In this document: one piece after another, positions 40,277 through 49,145 of the stretch
Layout of the letters: each line of letters opens with the position of its first letter
Position numbering within the stretch: position 1 is the stretch's first letter
From: Streptomyces sp. CB02414
GTDB taxonomy: Bacteria; Actinomycetota; Actinomycetes; Streptomycetales; Streptomycetaceae
Assembly: GCF_001905385.1 (NCBI RefSeq)
Contig: NZ_LIPF01000003.1
Coordinates: forward strand, 496,001-560,000
Length of the DNA stretch: 64,000 bases
Reading direction: 5' to 3'
Translations under genes and position numbers: made by a program
The notes under the pieces: generated by a model
Seen by the model: only the letters and a program-made list of their open reading frames with translations
The model's database searches: none
Told to the model about the DNA's origin: nothing

Positions 40277-40444
40277 GGAAAGGTCCTCCGGTCTTTGGGC
40301 AGCACGGACACGCTTGCCGACCAGACTTCCCGGCACACCATGAGGATCTTGTTGAGCTTCTTACGCGTTCCTTAGCCTACCTAAACTGCCGTGGTGCTGC
40401 CGGGTGACCTTCGTGACGGTACGTAACCGGACGAAGCGCATGAA

Positions 40445-40479
40445 AAGGGCACCCGGCCGGGCGTGCGCCGGGTGCCCTT
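40445..40479. terminator. Hairpin terminator after acsA
   Basis: Perfect 13-bp arms (AAGGGCACCCGGC, 40445-40457; complement 40467-40479) with a 9-base loop. It is 13 bases beyond the acsA stop on the minus strand and upstream of nhaA. Confidence 0.88.
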
Positions 40480-40491
40480 CGCGTGGGCGTC

Positions 40492-42447
40492 TCAGTCCTC
40501 GCTGGGTGCCGCGGGGAGCTTCGACTGGATGAGGTCCATCACGGTGGAGTCCGCCAGCGTGGTGACGTCGCCGACCTGACGGTTCTCCGCGACGTCGCGC
40601 AGCAGGCGGCGCATGATCTTGCCGGAGCGGGTCTTGGGGAGCTCGCCCACCGGCAGGATGCGCTTGGGCTTGGCGATCGGGCCGAGTGTGGCACCGACGT
40701 GGTTGCGCAGTTCGGTGACGAGGTCCTCGGACTCCGCCGCCGCACCGCGCAGGATCACGAAGGCCACGATGGCCTGCCCGGTGGTCTCGTCGGCCGCGCC
40801 GACCACGGCCGCCTCGGCGACCGACGGGTGGGAGACGAGGGCCGACTCGACCTCGGTGGTGGAGATGTTGTGGCCGGAGACCAGCATCACGTCGTCGACG
40901 CGGCCCAGCAGCCAGATGTCGCCGTCCTCGTCCTTCTTGGCCCCGTCGCCGGCGAAGTACTTGCCCTCGAAACGCGACCAGTACGTGTCGATGAAGCGCT
41001 GGTCGTCGCCCCAGATGGTGCGCAGCATCGACGGCCAGGGCTCGGTGAGGACCAGGTAGCCGCCCCCGCCGTTCGGCACCTCGTTGGCCTCGTCGTCCAC
41101 GACGGTGGCCGCGATGCCGGGCAGCGGGCGCTGGGCCGAGCCGGGCTTGGCGTGGGTGACGCCCGGCAGCGGCGTGATCATCATGGCGCCGGTCTCGGTC
41201 TGCCACCAGGTGTCCACGACCGGGGTGGCGTCCGCGCCGATGTTCTTGCGATACCAGATCCACGCCTCGGGGTTGATCGGCTCACCGACCGAGCCGAGGA
41301 CCCGCAGCGAGGACAGGTCGAACTTCGCGGGGATGTCGTCGCCCCACTTCATGAACGTCCGGATCGCGGTGGGCGCGGTGTAGAGGACGGAGACCTTGTA
41401 CTTCTGCACGATCTCCCAGAACCGGCCCTGGTGCGGGGTGTCCGGGGTGCCCTCGTACATGACCTGCGTCGCGCCGTTGGCGAGCGGGCCGTAGACGATG
41501 TACGAGTGGCCGGTGACCCAGCCGACGTCGGCGGTGCACCAGTAGACGTCGGTCTCCGGCTTCAGGTCGAAGACGGCCCAGTGCGTGTACGCGGTCTGCG
41601 TGAGGTAGCCGCCGGAGGTGTGCAGGATGCCCTTCGGCTTGCCCGTCGTACCGGACGTGTACAGGATGAACAGCGGGTGCTCGGCGTCGAACGCCTCCGG
41701 CGTGTGCTCGGCGGACTGCCGGTCGACCGTCTCGTGCCACCACTTGTCGCGGGAGTCGTCCCACGCCACTTCCTGGCCGGTGCGGCGTACGACGAGAACG
41801 TGCTCCACGGTGCCGGCGCGCTCGGCCGCCTCGTCGACGGCGGGCTTGAGGGCGGACGGCTTGCCGCGCCGGTAGCCGCCGTCCGAGGTGATGACGACCT
41901 TGGCGTCGGCGTCCTGGATGCGGGTCGCGAGGGCGTCGGAGGAGAAGCCGCCGAAGACCACCGAGTGGGCGGCGCCGATCCGGGCGCAGGCCAGCATCGC
42001 GATCGCCGTCTCCGGGATCATCGGCATGTAGACGGCGACCCGGTCGCCCTTCTGCACGCCGAGCTCCAGCAGGGCGTTGGCGGCCTTGGAGACCTCGTCC
42101 TTGAGCTGGGCGTAGGTGATGGCGCGGCTGTCGCCGGGCTCGCCCTCGAAGTGGATGGCGACGCGGTCGCCGTTGCCGGCCTCGACGTGGCGGTCGACGC
42201 AGTTGTAGGCGACGTTGAGCTTGCCGTCCTTGAACCACTTGGCGAACGGCGGGTTCGACCAGTCGAGGGTCTCGGTCGGCTCCTCGGCCCAGGTCAGCCG
42301 GCGGGCCTGCTCGGCCCAGAAGCCGAGCCGGTCGGCCTTGGCCTGTTCGTACGCCTCCGCCGTGACGTTGGCGTTCGCGGCCAGGTCGGCGGGGGGCGCG
42401 AACCTGCGCTCTTCCTTGAGCAGGTTGGCCAAGGATTCGTTGCTCAC
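40492..42447 (-). CDS. acsA: Acetyl-CoA synthetase
   Basis: A 651-residue AMP-forming acetate-CoA ligase. Motifs are [20 protein letters not shown] (P-loop A3), [30 protein letters not shown] (A5), [20 protein letters not shown] (hinge A8) and [13 protein letters not shown], whose Lys is the residue normally controlled by acetylation. GTG 42447, after GGGAG, yields the N-terminus [23 protein letters not shown] 42459 is an alternative four codons earlier. It makes acetyl-CoA from acetate for central metabolism and, in Streptomyces, polyketide supply. The order acs-nhaA is as I recall from S. coelicolor SCO3563-SCO3564. Confidence 0.96.
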   Translation of the reverse strand: MSNESLANLLKEERRFAPPADLAANANVTAEAYEQAKADRLGFWAEQARRLTWAEEPTETLDWSNPPFAKWFKDGKLNVAYNCVDRHVEAGNGDRVAIHFEGEPGDSRAITYAQLKDEVSKAANALLELGVQKGDRVAVYMPMIPETAIAMLACARIGAAHSVVFGGFSSDALATRIQDADAKVVITSDGGYRRGKPSALKPAVDEAAERAGTVEHVLVVRRTGQEVAWDDSRDKWWHETVDRQSAEHTPEAFDAEHPLFILYTSGTTGKPKGILHTSGGYLTQTAYTHWAVFDLKPETDVYWCTADVGWVTGHSYIVYGPLANGATQVMYEGTPDTPHQGRFWEIVQKYKVSVLYTAPTAIRTFMKWGDDIPAKFDLSSLRVLGSVGEPINPEAWIWYRKNIGADATPVVDTWWQTETGAMMITPLPGVTHAKPGSAQRPLPGIAATVVDDEANEVPNGGGGYLVLTEPWPSMLRTIWGDDQRFIDTYWSRFEGKYFAGDGAKKDEDGDIWLLGRVDDVMLVSGHNISTTEVESALVSHPSVAEAAVVGAADETTGQAIVAFVILRGAAAESEDLVTELRNHVGATLGPIAKPKRILPVGELPKTRSGKIMRRLLRDVAENRQVGDVTTLADSTVMDLIQSKLPAAPSED

Positions 42448-42663
42448 GACATCTCCCATTCTCAGGGTTGTCCGTTGTGTCCCAGGCCACAGCTCATCAG
42501 ACCCGGGGGGCCGATGACAAGGGTCGACGGGCAACTGGTTTAGACCTGTGCGGCGGGCCGCTGTCCTCGTGGCCAGTGGTCATCAGTACCCACGGACGCC
42601 GAAGGCGCGGGGTTCAGCGTCTGTAACGACGCTCACACTCCCGCGCCTCGACCCTTGTGCCGT

Positions 42664-45222
42664 TCAGGCGGTCAGGTCGGTCTCCAGGACCAGCTCGAAC
42701 ACGCCGTCCCCGGCGTCGCCCGGGTCCGGGGAGAGCAGGTACGCCTGGGCCTCGCCCACGTGGAAGTACATGCCGTGCAGCTCCAGGTCCCCGGTTCCCA
42801 GGGCCCGGGCCACCGCGTCGTGGGCCCGCAGGTGCTCCAGCTGCTGGACCACGTTGGCCAGGCAGAGCCGCTCGGCCGCGTCGGCGGGCGGGCGTCCGGC
42901 CAGCAGGGGCCGGGCCCCGGCGTCCTCGGACGGGCCTCCCGGCGCTCCGGGGAGCCGCTCCAGACTCGGCAGTCCGTGCCGCAGCCAGCGCTTGAGCGGC
43001 GTCTGCGCACCGCCCGTATCGGTGCTGAGCAGCGCCTGCATGGCCCCGCACCCGGAGTGCCCGCACACGGTGATGGACCGCACCTTCAGCACGTCCACCG
43101 CGTACTCGATCGCGGCGGCCACCGAGTCGTCGCCGCTCTCCTCGCCGGGCAGCGGGACGAGATTGCCCACATTGCGCACGACGAAGAGGTCACCGGGACC
43201 GCTGGAGGTGATCATCGAGGTGACCACCCGCGAGTCGGCGCAGGTCAGGAAGAGCTGGGAGGGTTGCTGTCCCTCACGGGCCAGCCGGGCCAGCTCGCCG
43301 CGCACCAAGGGCGCGGTGTTGCGCTGGAACGCGCTGATGCCACGCGCCAGCTCACGTCCGCTGAGTCCGCCGGGGGTGCCCGCGACGACCGGGCCGGTGG
43401 TGCCGGTGTGTCCGCCCGGTGCGACGGTCCGGTCGGGTCCGTGCCCGTCCGCCGTGCTCCGTGCGCCTTCCCCGCTCCGTACGCTCCCTCTGCTCTGTGG
43501 GCCGTCCCCGCCCTGTCCGCGCGATCCGCCGGGAGCGGGTGCGGTGTCGGCGTCCGCGGAGGTCCCGTCCCGCCGGTCGGTGCCGGGCGGGGGCGTCGGC
43601 TGCGAGGGCTCGCACTGGTGGTTGCGCCAGGGGGTCCAGGGGCGGCAGCGGCAGCCGTCCGTGTCGGCCGGCTCGGAGATGCGGGTGCCCGGGCGGCGGC
43701 CGGTGATGTCGACGCGGCCGCCCTGCGCGGTGTGTGTCTTCTGCCAGTCCTGCAAGGTTTCGTACGCCGCGTGGTCCATGAACGACCCGTCCAGCTCCAC
43801 GACGGTGTCCGAGCCCTGGGGCACCTGGTGCAGGACCCGGCTGAGCCGCGGCACCGCGAGGAACGTCAACTGGCCCCGCACGTGCACATGGTGGACCCCT
43901 GCCGTCTCGACGTGCCTGATCCGGGTGCGGGTCAGCCGGTGCAGGGCGACGCCGACGGCCACGGCGATGCCCAGCGCGACGCCCTCCAGGACGCCGAAGA
44001 ACACCACGCCGCCGGTGGTGACGGCGTAGACCAGCACCTCGCGGTGGCGGGTCACCGTCCGGATGTGGTTCAGCGACACCATCTTCAGGCCGACGGCCAT
44101 GACCAGGGCGGCGAGCGAGGCGAGCGGGATCAGCTCCAGGGCCGGGACCAGCAGCAGCGTGGCGATCAGTACGAGAAGGCCGTGCAGCATCGTGGAGTTC
44201 CGGCTGACGGCGCCGGCGGACACGTTCGCTGTGCTGCGTACGGCCACACCGGCGATGGGCAGTCCGCCGAGCGAGCCGGAGAGGATGTTGCCGGCGCCCT
44301 GGCCGAGCAGCTCGCGGTCGAGGTCGGAACGCTTGACCCGGCCGGTCAGGCCCGGCCGGGCGGCGACCAGCTTGTCCACGGCGACCGCGCCGAGCAGCGA
44401 CTGCACACTGCACACCAGCGTGGTCGTGAGCACGGCGGCGAGCAGGCCGAGGACCGGTCCGTCGGGCAGCGTCGCCAGGGCGTGGCTGCTCCAGGAGGGC
44501 AGGTCCACCTTGGGCAGGCGGAGCCCGGCCAGCGCCGCGACCGCGGTGGCGCCGGCGACGGCGATGAGGGCGGCGGGGAGCTTGCCCAGCAGCCGGCCGG
44601 CCCGGCCGGGGACGCGCGGCCAGAGCAGCAGCAGGGTCAGCGTCAGGACGCTCGCCGCCACGTCGGCGGGGCGCAGGTTCGCCAACTGGGCGGGCAGCGC
44701 GAGCAGGTTGTCCGGCACGGAGCTCTGCGGGGTGCCGCCGAGGACGATGTGCAACTGGGCGACGGCGATGGTGACGCCGATGCCGGCGAGCATGCCGTGC
44801 ACGATGGCGGGGCTCACGGCGAGCGCGGAGCGTGCCACGCGCAGGCAGCCGAGGCCGAGTTGGGCGATGCCGGCGAGCACGGTGATGGCGCAGGTCGTGC
44901 GCCATCCGTACTGCTGGATGAGGTCGGCGGTGACCACGGTGAGCCCGGCGGCGGGCCCGCTGACCTGGAGGGGGCAGCCGCCGAGCCGTCCGACGACGAT
45001 CCCGCCCACCGCGGCGGCGACGAGGCCGGCCTGGAGGGGGGCGCCGGTGGCGAGGGCGATGCCCAGGGAGAGGGGCAGGGCGATCAGGAAGACCGCGATC
45101 GAGGCCGACACGTCGGCGCCCGTGACGCGGAAGCGCCGGGAGCCGCCGGGCGGCGGACTGTGCGGTGGGTGGATGTGCTCGGTCCGGGCCGAATCGGCGC
45201 GGGCGGGGACGCAGGACGACAT
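42664..45222 (-). CDS. SulP-family transporter fused to a beta-carbonic anhydrase
   Basis: An 852-residue fusion. Residues about 35-430 are a SulP anion transporter with ten or more membrane segments (ADVSASIAVFLIALPLSLGI, then GCPLQVSGPAAGLTVV, the substrate-site helix). A STAS domain follows (about 440-530: HVRGQLTFLAVPRLSRVLHQ, VVELDGSFMDHAAYETLQDW). After a Pro/Gly/Thr-rich linker of about 100 residues comes a beta-carbonic anhydrase (about 620-852) with the zinc ligands in LFLTCADSRVV and VCGHSGCGAM (Cys, Asp, His, Cys). The natural reading is coupled bicarbonate uptake and interconversion with carbon dioxide. Sulfate transport is less likely given the fused enzyme. Transcribed away from the AT-rich gap at 45223-45558. 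Confidence 0.93.
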   Translation of the reverse strand: MSSCVPARADSARTEHIHPPHSPPPGGSRRFRVTGADVSASIAVFLIALPLSLGIALATGAPLQAGLVAAAVGGIVVGRLGGCPLQVSGPAAGLTVVTADLIQQYGWRTTCAITVLAGIAQLGLGCLRVARSALAVSPAIVHGMLAGIGVTIAVAQLHIVLGGTPQSSVPDNLLALPAQLANLRPADVAASVLTLTLLLLWPRVPGRAGRLLGKLPAALIAVAGATAVAALAGLRLPKVDLPSWSSHALATLPDGPVLGLLAAVLTTTLVCSVQSLLGAVAVDKLVAARPGLTGRVKRSDLDRELLGQGAGNILSGSLGGLPIAGVAVRSTANVSAGAVSRNSTMLHGLLVLIATLLLVPALELIPLASLAALVMAVGLKMVSLNHIRTVTRHREVLVYAVTTGGVVFFGVLEGVALGIAVAVGVALHRLTRTRIRHVETAGVHHVHVRGQLTFLAVPRLSRVLHQVPQGSDTVVELDGSFMDHAAYETLQDWQKTHTAQGGRVDITGRRPGTRISEPADTDGCRCRPWTPWRNHQCEPSQPTPPPGTDRRDGTSADADTAPAPGGSRGQGGDGPQSRGSVRSGEGARSTADGHGPDRTVAPGGHTGTTGPVVAGTPGGLSGRELARGISAFQRNTAPLVRGELARLAREGQQPSQLFLTCADSRVVTSMITSSGPGDLFVVRNVGNLVPLPGEESGDDSVAAAIEYAVDVLKVRSITVCGHSGCGAMQALLSTDTGGAQTPLKRWLRHGLPSLERLPGAPGGPSEDAGARPLLAGRPPADAAERLCLANVVQQLEHLRAHDAVARALGTGDLELHGMYFHVGEAQAYLLSPDPGDAGDGVFELVLETDLTA

Positions 45223-45558
45223 GTTTCCCGTCTCCTACAGCGGCGGGATGCCGAGCGCCCGGCGGACGCTCGGTGCGTGCGTGATGAGCGCTGGTGAACG
45301 CGCTGGCGATTGCGCTCAGTAAATAGATCGTAATTCAGAGTAAAGACGAGGCATAGACTTTTCGCGCAAATGGAGTAATGCACCGCTCAAGTGAGTGAAT
45401 CAATACATTTCATCGGCTTGTCGTACTAATTCCCTCTCGCATTCGTGCCACCTTGACGGCGCTGATGCCACGTCCCCGGCTCAGCGGCTCAGCACGCGAT
45501 TCATCCGACATCGCCGTCGTCGGCGTTGGCCCGAGAGAAGGAAGAAGGTGGGCGGAAC
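45223..45558. other. AT-rich intergenic region
   Basis: About 335 bases between divergent genes. The stretch 45310-45440 is strikingly AT-rich for this genome (AGTAAATAGATCGTAATTCA, GTGAATCAATACATTTCATC). It presumably holds both promoters. No gene is seen. Confidence 0.6.
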
Positions 45559-46842
45559 ATGGCCGCCACCCACAGGATCGCCGCGCGCACCGTGGTCGCC
45601 GCCGCGGTGTGCGCCGCGTCGCTCGCCGGTTGCGCGATCGGCAGCGGTACCGGTTCCGGTGAAGGGACGCAGGGTCCGGAGAAGGAGAAGGGGAAAGCGG
45701 CGCCGGCGCCCAAGAACGCGGTCCGGCTGATCGGCGACGGTTCCACCGCGTACACCGGGGCCCAGCCGCATCTGCCCCGGCCCGAGCGCCTGAAGCCCGG
45801 CCAGAAGCCGCCGCAGTTCGTGGTGTTCTCCTGGGACGGCGCGGGCGAGGACAGTCAGAAGCTGTTCTCCCACTTCCGTGAAGTGGCCAAGGAGAACGAC
45901 GCGACGATGACGTACTTCCTGAGCGGCGTGTACATGCTGCCCAAGGAGAAGCGGGACCTGTACCGGCCGCCGCAGCATTCCCCGGGCCGCTCGGACATCG
46001 GCTTCAACGACGAGCAGGGCATCGCCGACACCGTCAAGCAACTGCGGCTGGCGTGGCTGGAGGGCAACGAGATCGGTACCCACTTCAACGGACACTTCTG
46101 CGGCCCCGGAGGCGGGGTCGGCGAGTGGTCCGTCGAGGAGTGGAAAGAGGAGATCAGGCAGGCCAAGCAGTTCGTGAAGACCTGGAAGACCAACACCGGG
46201 ATGAAGAACGCGGCGCCGCTGCCCTTCGACTACGACAAGGAGCTGATCGGCGCCCGCACTCCCTGCCTGGAGGGCCAGGAGAACTTCGTGAAGGCCGCCA
46301 GTGACATGGGCTTCCGCTACGACAGCAGCGGCGTGAACAACCAGGTGTGGCCGGAGAAGAAGCAGGGCCTGTGGGACCTGTCGATGCAGCTCGTGCCCTT
46401 CCCCGGGCACACCTTCGAGCAGCTCACCATGGACTACAACTTCATGGTCAACCAGTCGGGCACCACCACCCAGGGCGATCCGGCCAAGCACGAGTTGTGG
46501 GGCGACCAGATGCGCGACGGCCTGCTCCAGGGCTTCCAGCGGGCCTACGACGGCAACCGCGCACCCCTGATCATCGGCAACCACTTCGAGTCCTGGAACG
46601 GCGGCACCTACATGCGCGCCGTCGAGGAGGTCATCGAGACGGTGTGCACCAAGGACGAGGTGCGCTGCGTCTCCTTCCGGCAGCTCGTGGACTGGCTGGA
46701 CGCCCAGGACCCGAAGGTGTTGAAGAAGCTGCGCACCCTGGGCGTCGGCGAGGCGCCGAAGAAGAGCTGGGCGTCCTTCCTGTCGGCCCAGCCCGCGCCG
46801 GCTCCGAAGGGCGTGCCCGGCGCCCCTGCCGCCAAGCAGTAG
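45559..46842 (+). CDS. Secreted lipoprotein, polysaccharide-deacetylase-like
   Basis: A 427-residue lipoprotein. Signal peptide with lipobox VCAASLAGC puts Cys about residue 25 at the lipidated N-terminus. A mobile linker follows, then a NodB-like deacetylase fold: PPQFVVFSWDGAGEDSQKLF holds the usual first Asp (in FSWDGA). ATMTYFLSGVY, LAWLEGNEIGTHFNGHFCGP (His ligands, H-x3-H) and DYDKELIGARTPCLEGQENF come next, and LIIGNHFESWNGGTYMRAVE supplies the catalytic His. The first Asp motif is DGAGED rather than TFDDG, so metal binding may differ. It acts outside the membrane, probably on cell-wall polymer or an exopolysaccharide. ATG 45559 gives a proper signal peptide; an in-frame TTG at 45526 would not. 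Confidence 0.88.
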   Translation: MAATHRIAARTVVAAAVCAASLAGCAIGSGTGSGEGTQGPEKEKGKAAPAPKNAVRLIGDGSTAYTGAQPHLPRPERLKPGQKPPQFVVFSWDGAGEDSQKLFSHFREVAKENDATMTYFLSGVYMLPKEKRDLYRPPQHSPGRSDIGFNDEQGIADTVKQLRLAWLEGNEIGTHFNGHFCGPGGGVGEWSVEEWKEEIRQAKQFVKTWKTNTGMKNAAPLPFDYDKELIGARTPCLEGQENFVKAASDMGFRYDSSGVNNQVWPEKKQGLWDLSMQLVPFPGHTFEQLTMDYNFMVNQSGTTTQGDPAKHELWGDQMRDGLLQGFQRAYDGNRAPLIIGNHFESWNGGTYMRAVEEVIETVCTKDEVRCVSFRQLVDWLDAQDPKVLKKLRTLGVGEAPKKSWASFLSAQPAPAPKGVPGAPAAKQ

Positions 46843-46901
46843 CCGTCGGGCGGGCGCGGACGTACGCGTGGCTCAAGCGCTCACCCTGCCGGGCGCCGGT
46901 G

Positions 46902-47882
46902 TCACGCCGGGGCGGCGACCGTCTCGCCGAGCACGAAGCCGGGGTCGACCTGCGCCGCCAGGTCGGCCCCGGTGCGTTCGTTGCCCCAGCTGCGGGCGTT
47001 CTTCAGGTGGAAGTGGACCATCTGGCGGGTGTACCGCTCCCAGTCCCGCGACTCGTACGTCGCGTCGGCGGCCGTGCGCAGCGTACGCAGCGCGCGGTGG
47101 TTGGCCTCCTCCAGGAGCTCGAACCGGGGCGGGCGGCCCTTCTCCATGGCGCGCACCCAGTCCGAGTGGCCGACGGTCGTCAACAGGTCGTCCCCGGCCT
47201 CTTCGCGGAGGAAGTCGAGGTCGTCCGGCCCCTGTACCTTGTTGCCGACGACCTTGAGGGTGACGCCGAAGTCGCGGGCGTACTCCTTGTACTGGCGGTA
47301 GACGGAGACTCCCTTCCGGGTCGGCTCGGCGACGAGGAACGTGATGTCGAAGCGGGTGAACATGCCGGAGGCGAACGAGTCCGAGCCGGCGGTCATGTCG
47401 ACCACGACGTACTCGTCACGGCCGTCGACCAGGTGGTTCAGGCACAGCTCCACCGCGCCCGTCTTGGAGTGGTAGCAGGCGACTCCGAGGTCGGCCTCCG
47501 TGAAAGGCCCGGTGACCATCAAACGGACGGCCCCGGCGTCGAGTTCCACCGGCCGGGCGCAGGCGTCGTAGACCGGATTGTCCTCGCACACCCGCAGCAG
47601 GCGCGAGCCCTCGCCGGGCGGGGTGGTCTTGATCATCGTCCCCGTGGAGGCGATCCGCGGGTTGGTACCGCGCAGATGCTCCTTGATCAGCGGCAGGTGC
47701 TCGCCCATCGCGGGCAGTCCTGCGGCCTCCGTCTCGTCGAGGCCCAGCGCGGCGCCCAGGTGCTGGTTGATGTCGGCGTCGACGGCGACGACGGGCGCAC
47801 CGGTGGCGGCGAGATGGCGGATGAAAAGGGAGGACAGGGTGGTCTTGCCGCTGCCGCCCTTTCCGACGAAAGCAATTTTCAT
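46902..47882 (-). CDS. CooC-like P-loop ATPase (MinD/ParA superfamily)
   Basis: A 326-residue ATPase starting MKIAFVGKGGSGKTTLSSLF, a deviant Walker A with the signature Lys, followed by VVAVDADINQHLGAALGLDE (CooC-type VDxD). DEYVVVDMTAGSDSFASGMF takes the place of switch II, and FLVAEPTRKGVSVYRQYKEYA and VGNKVQGPDDLDFL are later conserved strands. CooC proteins insert nickel into carbon monoxide dehydrogenase, but no such enzyme is nearby, and this actinobacterial group is uncharacterised. It is divergent from the Fic-like gene at 47994 with 111 bp between them. Confidence 0.88.
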   Translation of the reverse strand: MKIAFVGKGGSGKTTLSSLFIRHLAATGAPVVAVDADINQHLGAALGLDETEAAGLPAMGEHLPLIKEHLRGTNPRIASTGTMIKTTPPGEGSRLLRVCEDNPVYDACARPVELDAGAVRLMVTGPFTEADLGVACYHSKTGAVELCLNHLVDGRDEYVVVDMTAGSDSFASGMFTRFDITFLVAEPTRKGVSVYRQYKEYARDFGVTLKVVGNKVQGPDDLDFLREEAGDDLLTTVGHSDWVRAMEKGRPPRFELLEEANHRALRTLRTAADATYESRDWERYTRQMVHFHLKNARSWGNERTGADLAAQVDPGFVLGETVAAPA

Positions 47883-47993
47883 GTTCACCAAGCGTAGTGC
47901 CGCTCTGGCTGTGCGTGACGCGGAGGTCCGGGCGCACGTGAAGAAGACCACTCATTCGTGGGGCGGGGCCCAGGGGTGCGTAATGTCGTACTC

Positions 47994-48818
47994 ATGAGTA
48001 CGACAGGCGCGACCGCCGACCCGCTCGCGGCCCTGGGCGAACTGCCCGGCGTGGCCGAGTCCGTGGAGTCCGTCCGCAAGGCCGTGGACCGGGTCTACGG
48101 CCACCGGATCATGCGGCGCCGCAGCAACGCGATCACCTCGGAGGCGGCACTGCGCGGCGCCCGGGGCTCGGCGGCGCTGTCCGGAGCGGACTGGGCCCTG
48201 GAGGAGGTGCGCCGGCGCAGTGACTTCAGCGTCGACGACGAGGCGCGTGCCGTGGGCGCGGCCCTGCGGCTGACCGCCGAGGCGGGACAGCTGCTGTCCA
48301 TCTGGCGCCAGTCGCCGCTGCGGGTGCTGGCCCGGCTGCACCTGGTGGCGGCGGCGGACAAGGACGGCCGGGTGGGACGGCCCCGCCAGGAGGGCGAGCC
48401 GGTGGAGGAACCCCTCGTCGAGCTGCCACTGCCGGGCGCCCGGGAGGCGCACGGGCGGCTGGAGGGACTGGCCGGGCTGGTCATGGCGGGCGGTGCCGCG
48501 CCGGCGCTGGTGACGGCGGCCGTCGTGCACGGCGAGCTGCTGGCGCTGCGGCCCTTCACCTCGCACAACGGCCTGGTCGCGCGCGCGGCCGAGCGAATCG
48601 TCCTGGTCGGCAGCGGTCTCGACCCGAAGTCGGTCTGCGCCGCCGAGGTCGGCCACGCCGAGCTGGGCCGCGCGGCCTACCTGGCGGCGCTCGACGGTTA
48701 CGTGTCCGGGACGCCGGAGGGCATGGCCGCCTGGATCGCGCACTGCGGCCGGGCGGTCGAGCTGGGCGCGCGCGAGTCGACGGCGGTGTGCGAGGCGCTG
48801 CAGCGCGGGGCGGCGTGA
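47994..48818 (+). CDS. Fic-like domain protein, probably degenerate active site
   Basis: A 274-residue helical protein. The region LVTAAVVHGELLALRPFTSHNGLVARAAERIVLVGSG aligns with the Fic motif HPFxxGNGRxxR: RPF for HPF, HNGL for GNGR. The catalytic His is replaced by Arg and the second Gly-Asn-Gly-Arg by His-Asn-Gly-Leu, so AMP transfer is unlikely. The upstream part SNAITSEAALRGARGSAALSGA is also reminiscent of Fic inhibitory or N-terminal helices. From memory its ortholog in S. coelicolor is next to SCO3558. ATG 47994 gives MSTTGATADPLAALGELPGV. A terminator hairpin follows. Confidence 0.78.
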   Translation: MSTTGATADPLAALGELPGVAESVESVRKAVDRVYGHRIMRRRSNAITSEAALRGARGSAALSGADWALEEVRRRSDFSVDDEARAVGAALRLTAEAGQLLSIWRQSPLRVLARLHLVAAADKDGRVGRPRQEGEPVEEPLVELPLPGAREAHGRLEGLAGLVMAGGAAPALVTAAVVHGELLALRPFTSHNGLVARAAERIVLVGSGLDPKSVCAAEVGHAELGRAAYLAALDGYVSGTPEGMAAWIAHCGRAVELGARESTAVCEALQRGAA

Positions 48819-48823
48819 AGATG

Positions 48824-48849
48824 CGGCGGTACGAGGATTCGTACCGCCG
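48824..48849. terminator. Hairpin terminator after the Fic-like gene
   Basis: CGGCGGTACGA (48824-48834) and TCGTACCGCCG (48839-48849), perfect 11-bp arms with a 4-base loop, five bases past the stop at 48818. Confidence 0.85.
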
Positions 48850-49145
48850 CTGGCATGACCACCGGGTTACCAAGCGTCCTCGATATGTTGCCCATCAGGT
48901 CGGGAGCTTTGCCCGTCACCTGGTGCGGCTGGCCCGTAATCGACGGGTCGACGTCGCGTGGGTGCTCGATGTCCATGCTCGGTCCGTGGGGCCAAATGCG
49001 TTTCTTAAGGTGATCCTTTCGGATGTCCTTGGTCTCGCGGGCCGTTGAATCCTTTGTACTCCTGCGCCGGAGCAAGCGGAAGTGCCGGCCGCACTTCTTT
49101 ACATTTGCACTCATACGCGGGTGAAAGGGCGGGCCGGGAGAGAGG
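48850..49145. ncRNA. Candidate locus of a 6S-like small RNA
   Basis: About 295 bases between the Fic-like gene and the convergent HAD-IB gene, with lower GC and several self-complementary stretches: CATCAGGT (about 48893) with ACCTGGTG (about 48918), and AAGGTGATCC-TTTC-GGATGTCCTT (about 49009-49032). S. coelicolor has a described 6S-like RNA (scr3559) in the gap beside SCO3559, which appears to be this same gap. I cannot fix the strand or ends by eye. An 86-codon plus-strand frame here (from 48788) overlaps the upstream gene and looks spurious. Confidence 0.45.

Noticed and set aside
48788..49048. 86-codon plus-strand frame between the Fic-like and HAD-IB genes
   Set aside because: It begins inside the upstream gene, crosses a terminator hairpin, and overlaps the probable small RNA locus; no protein features.
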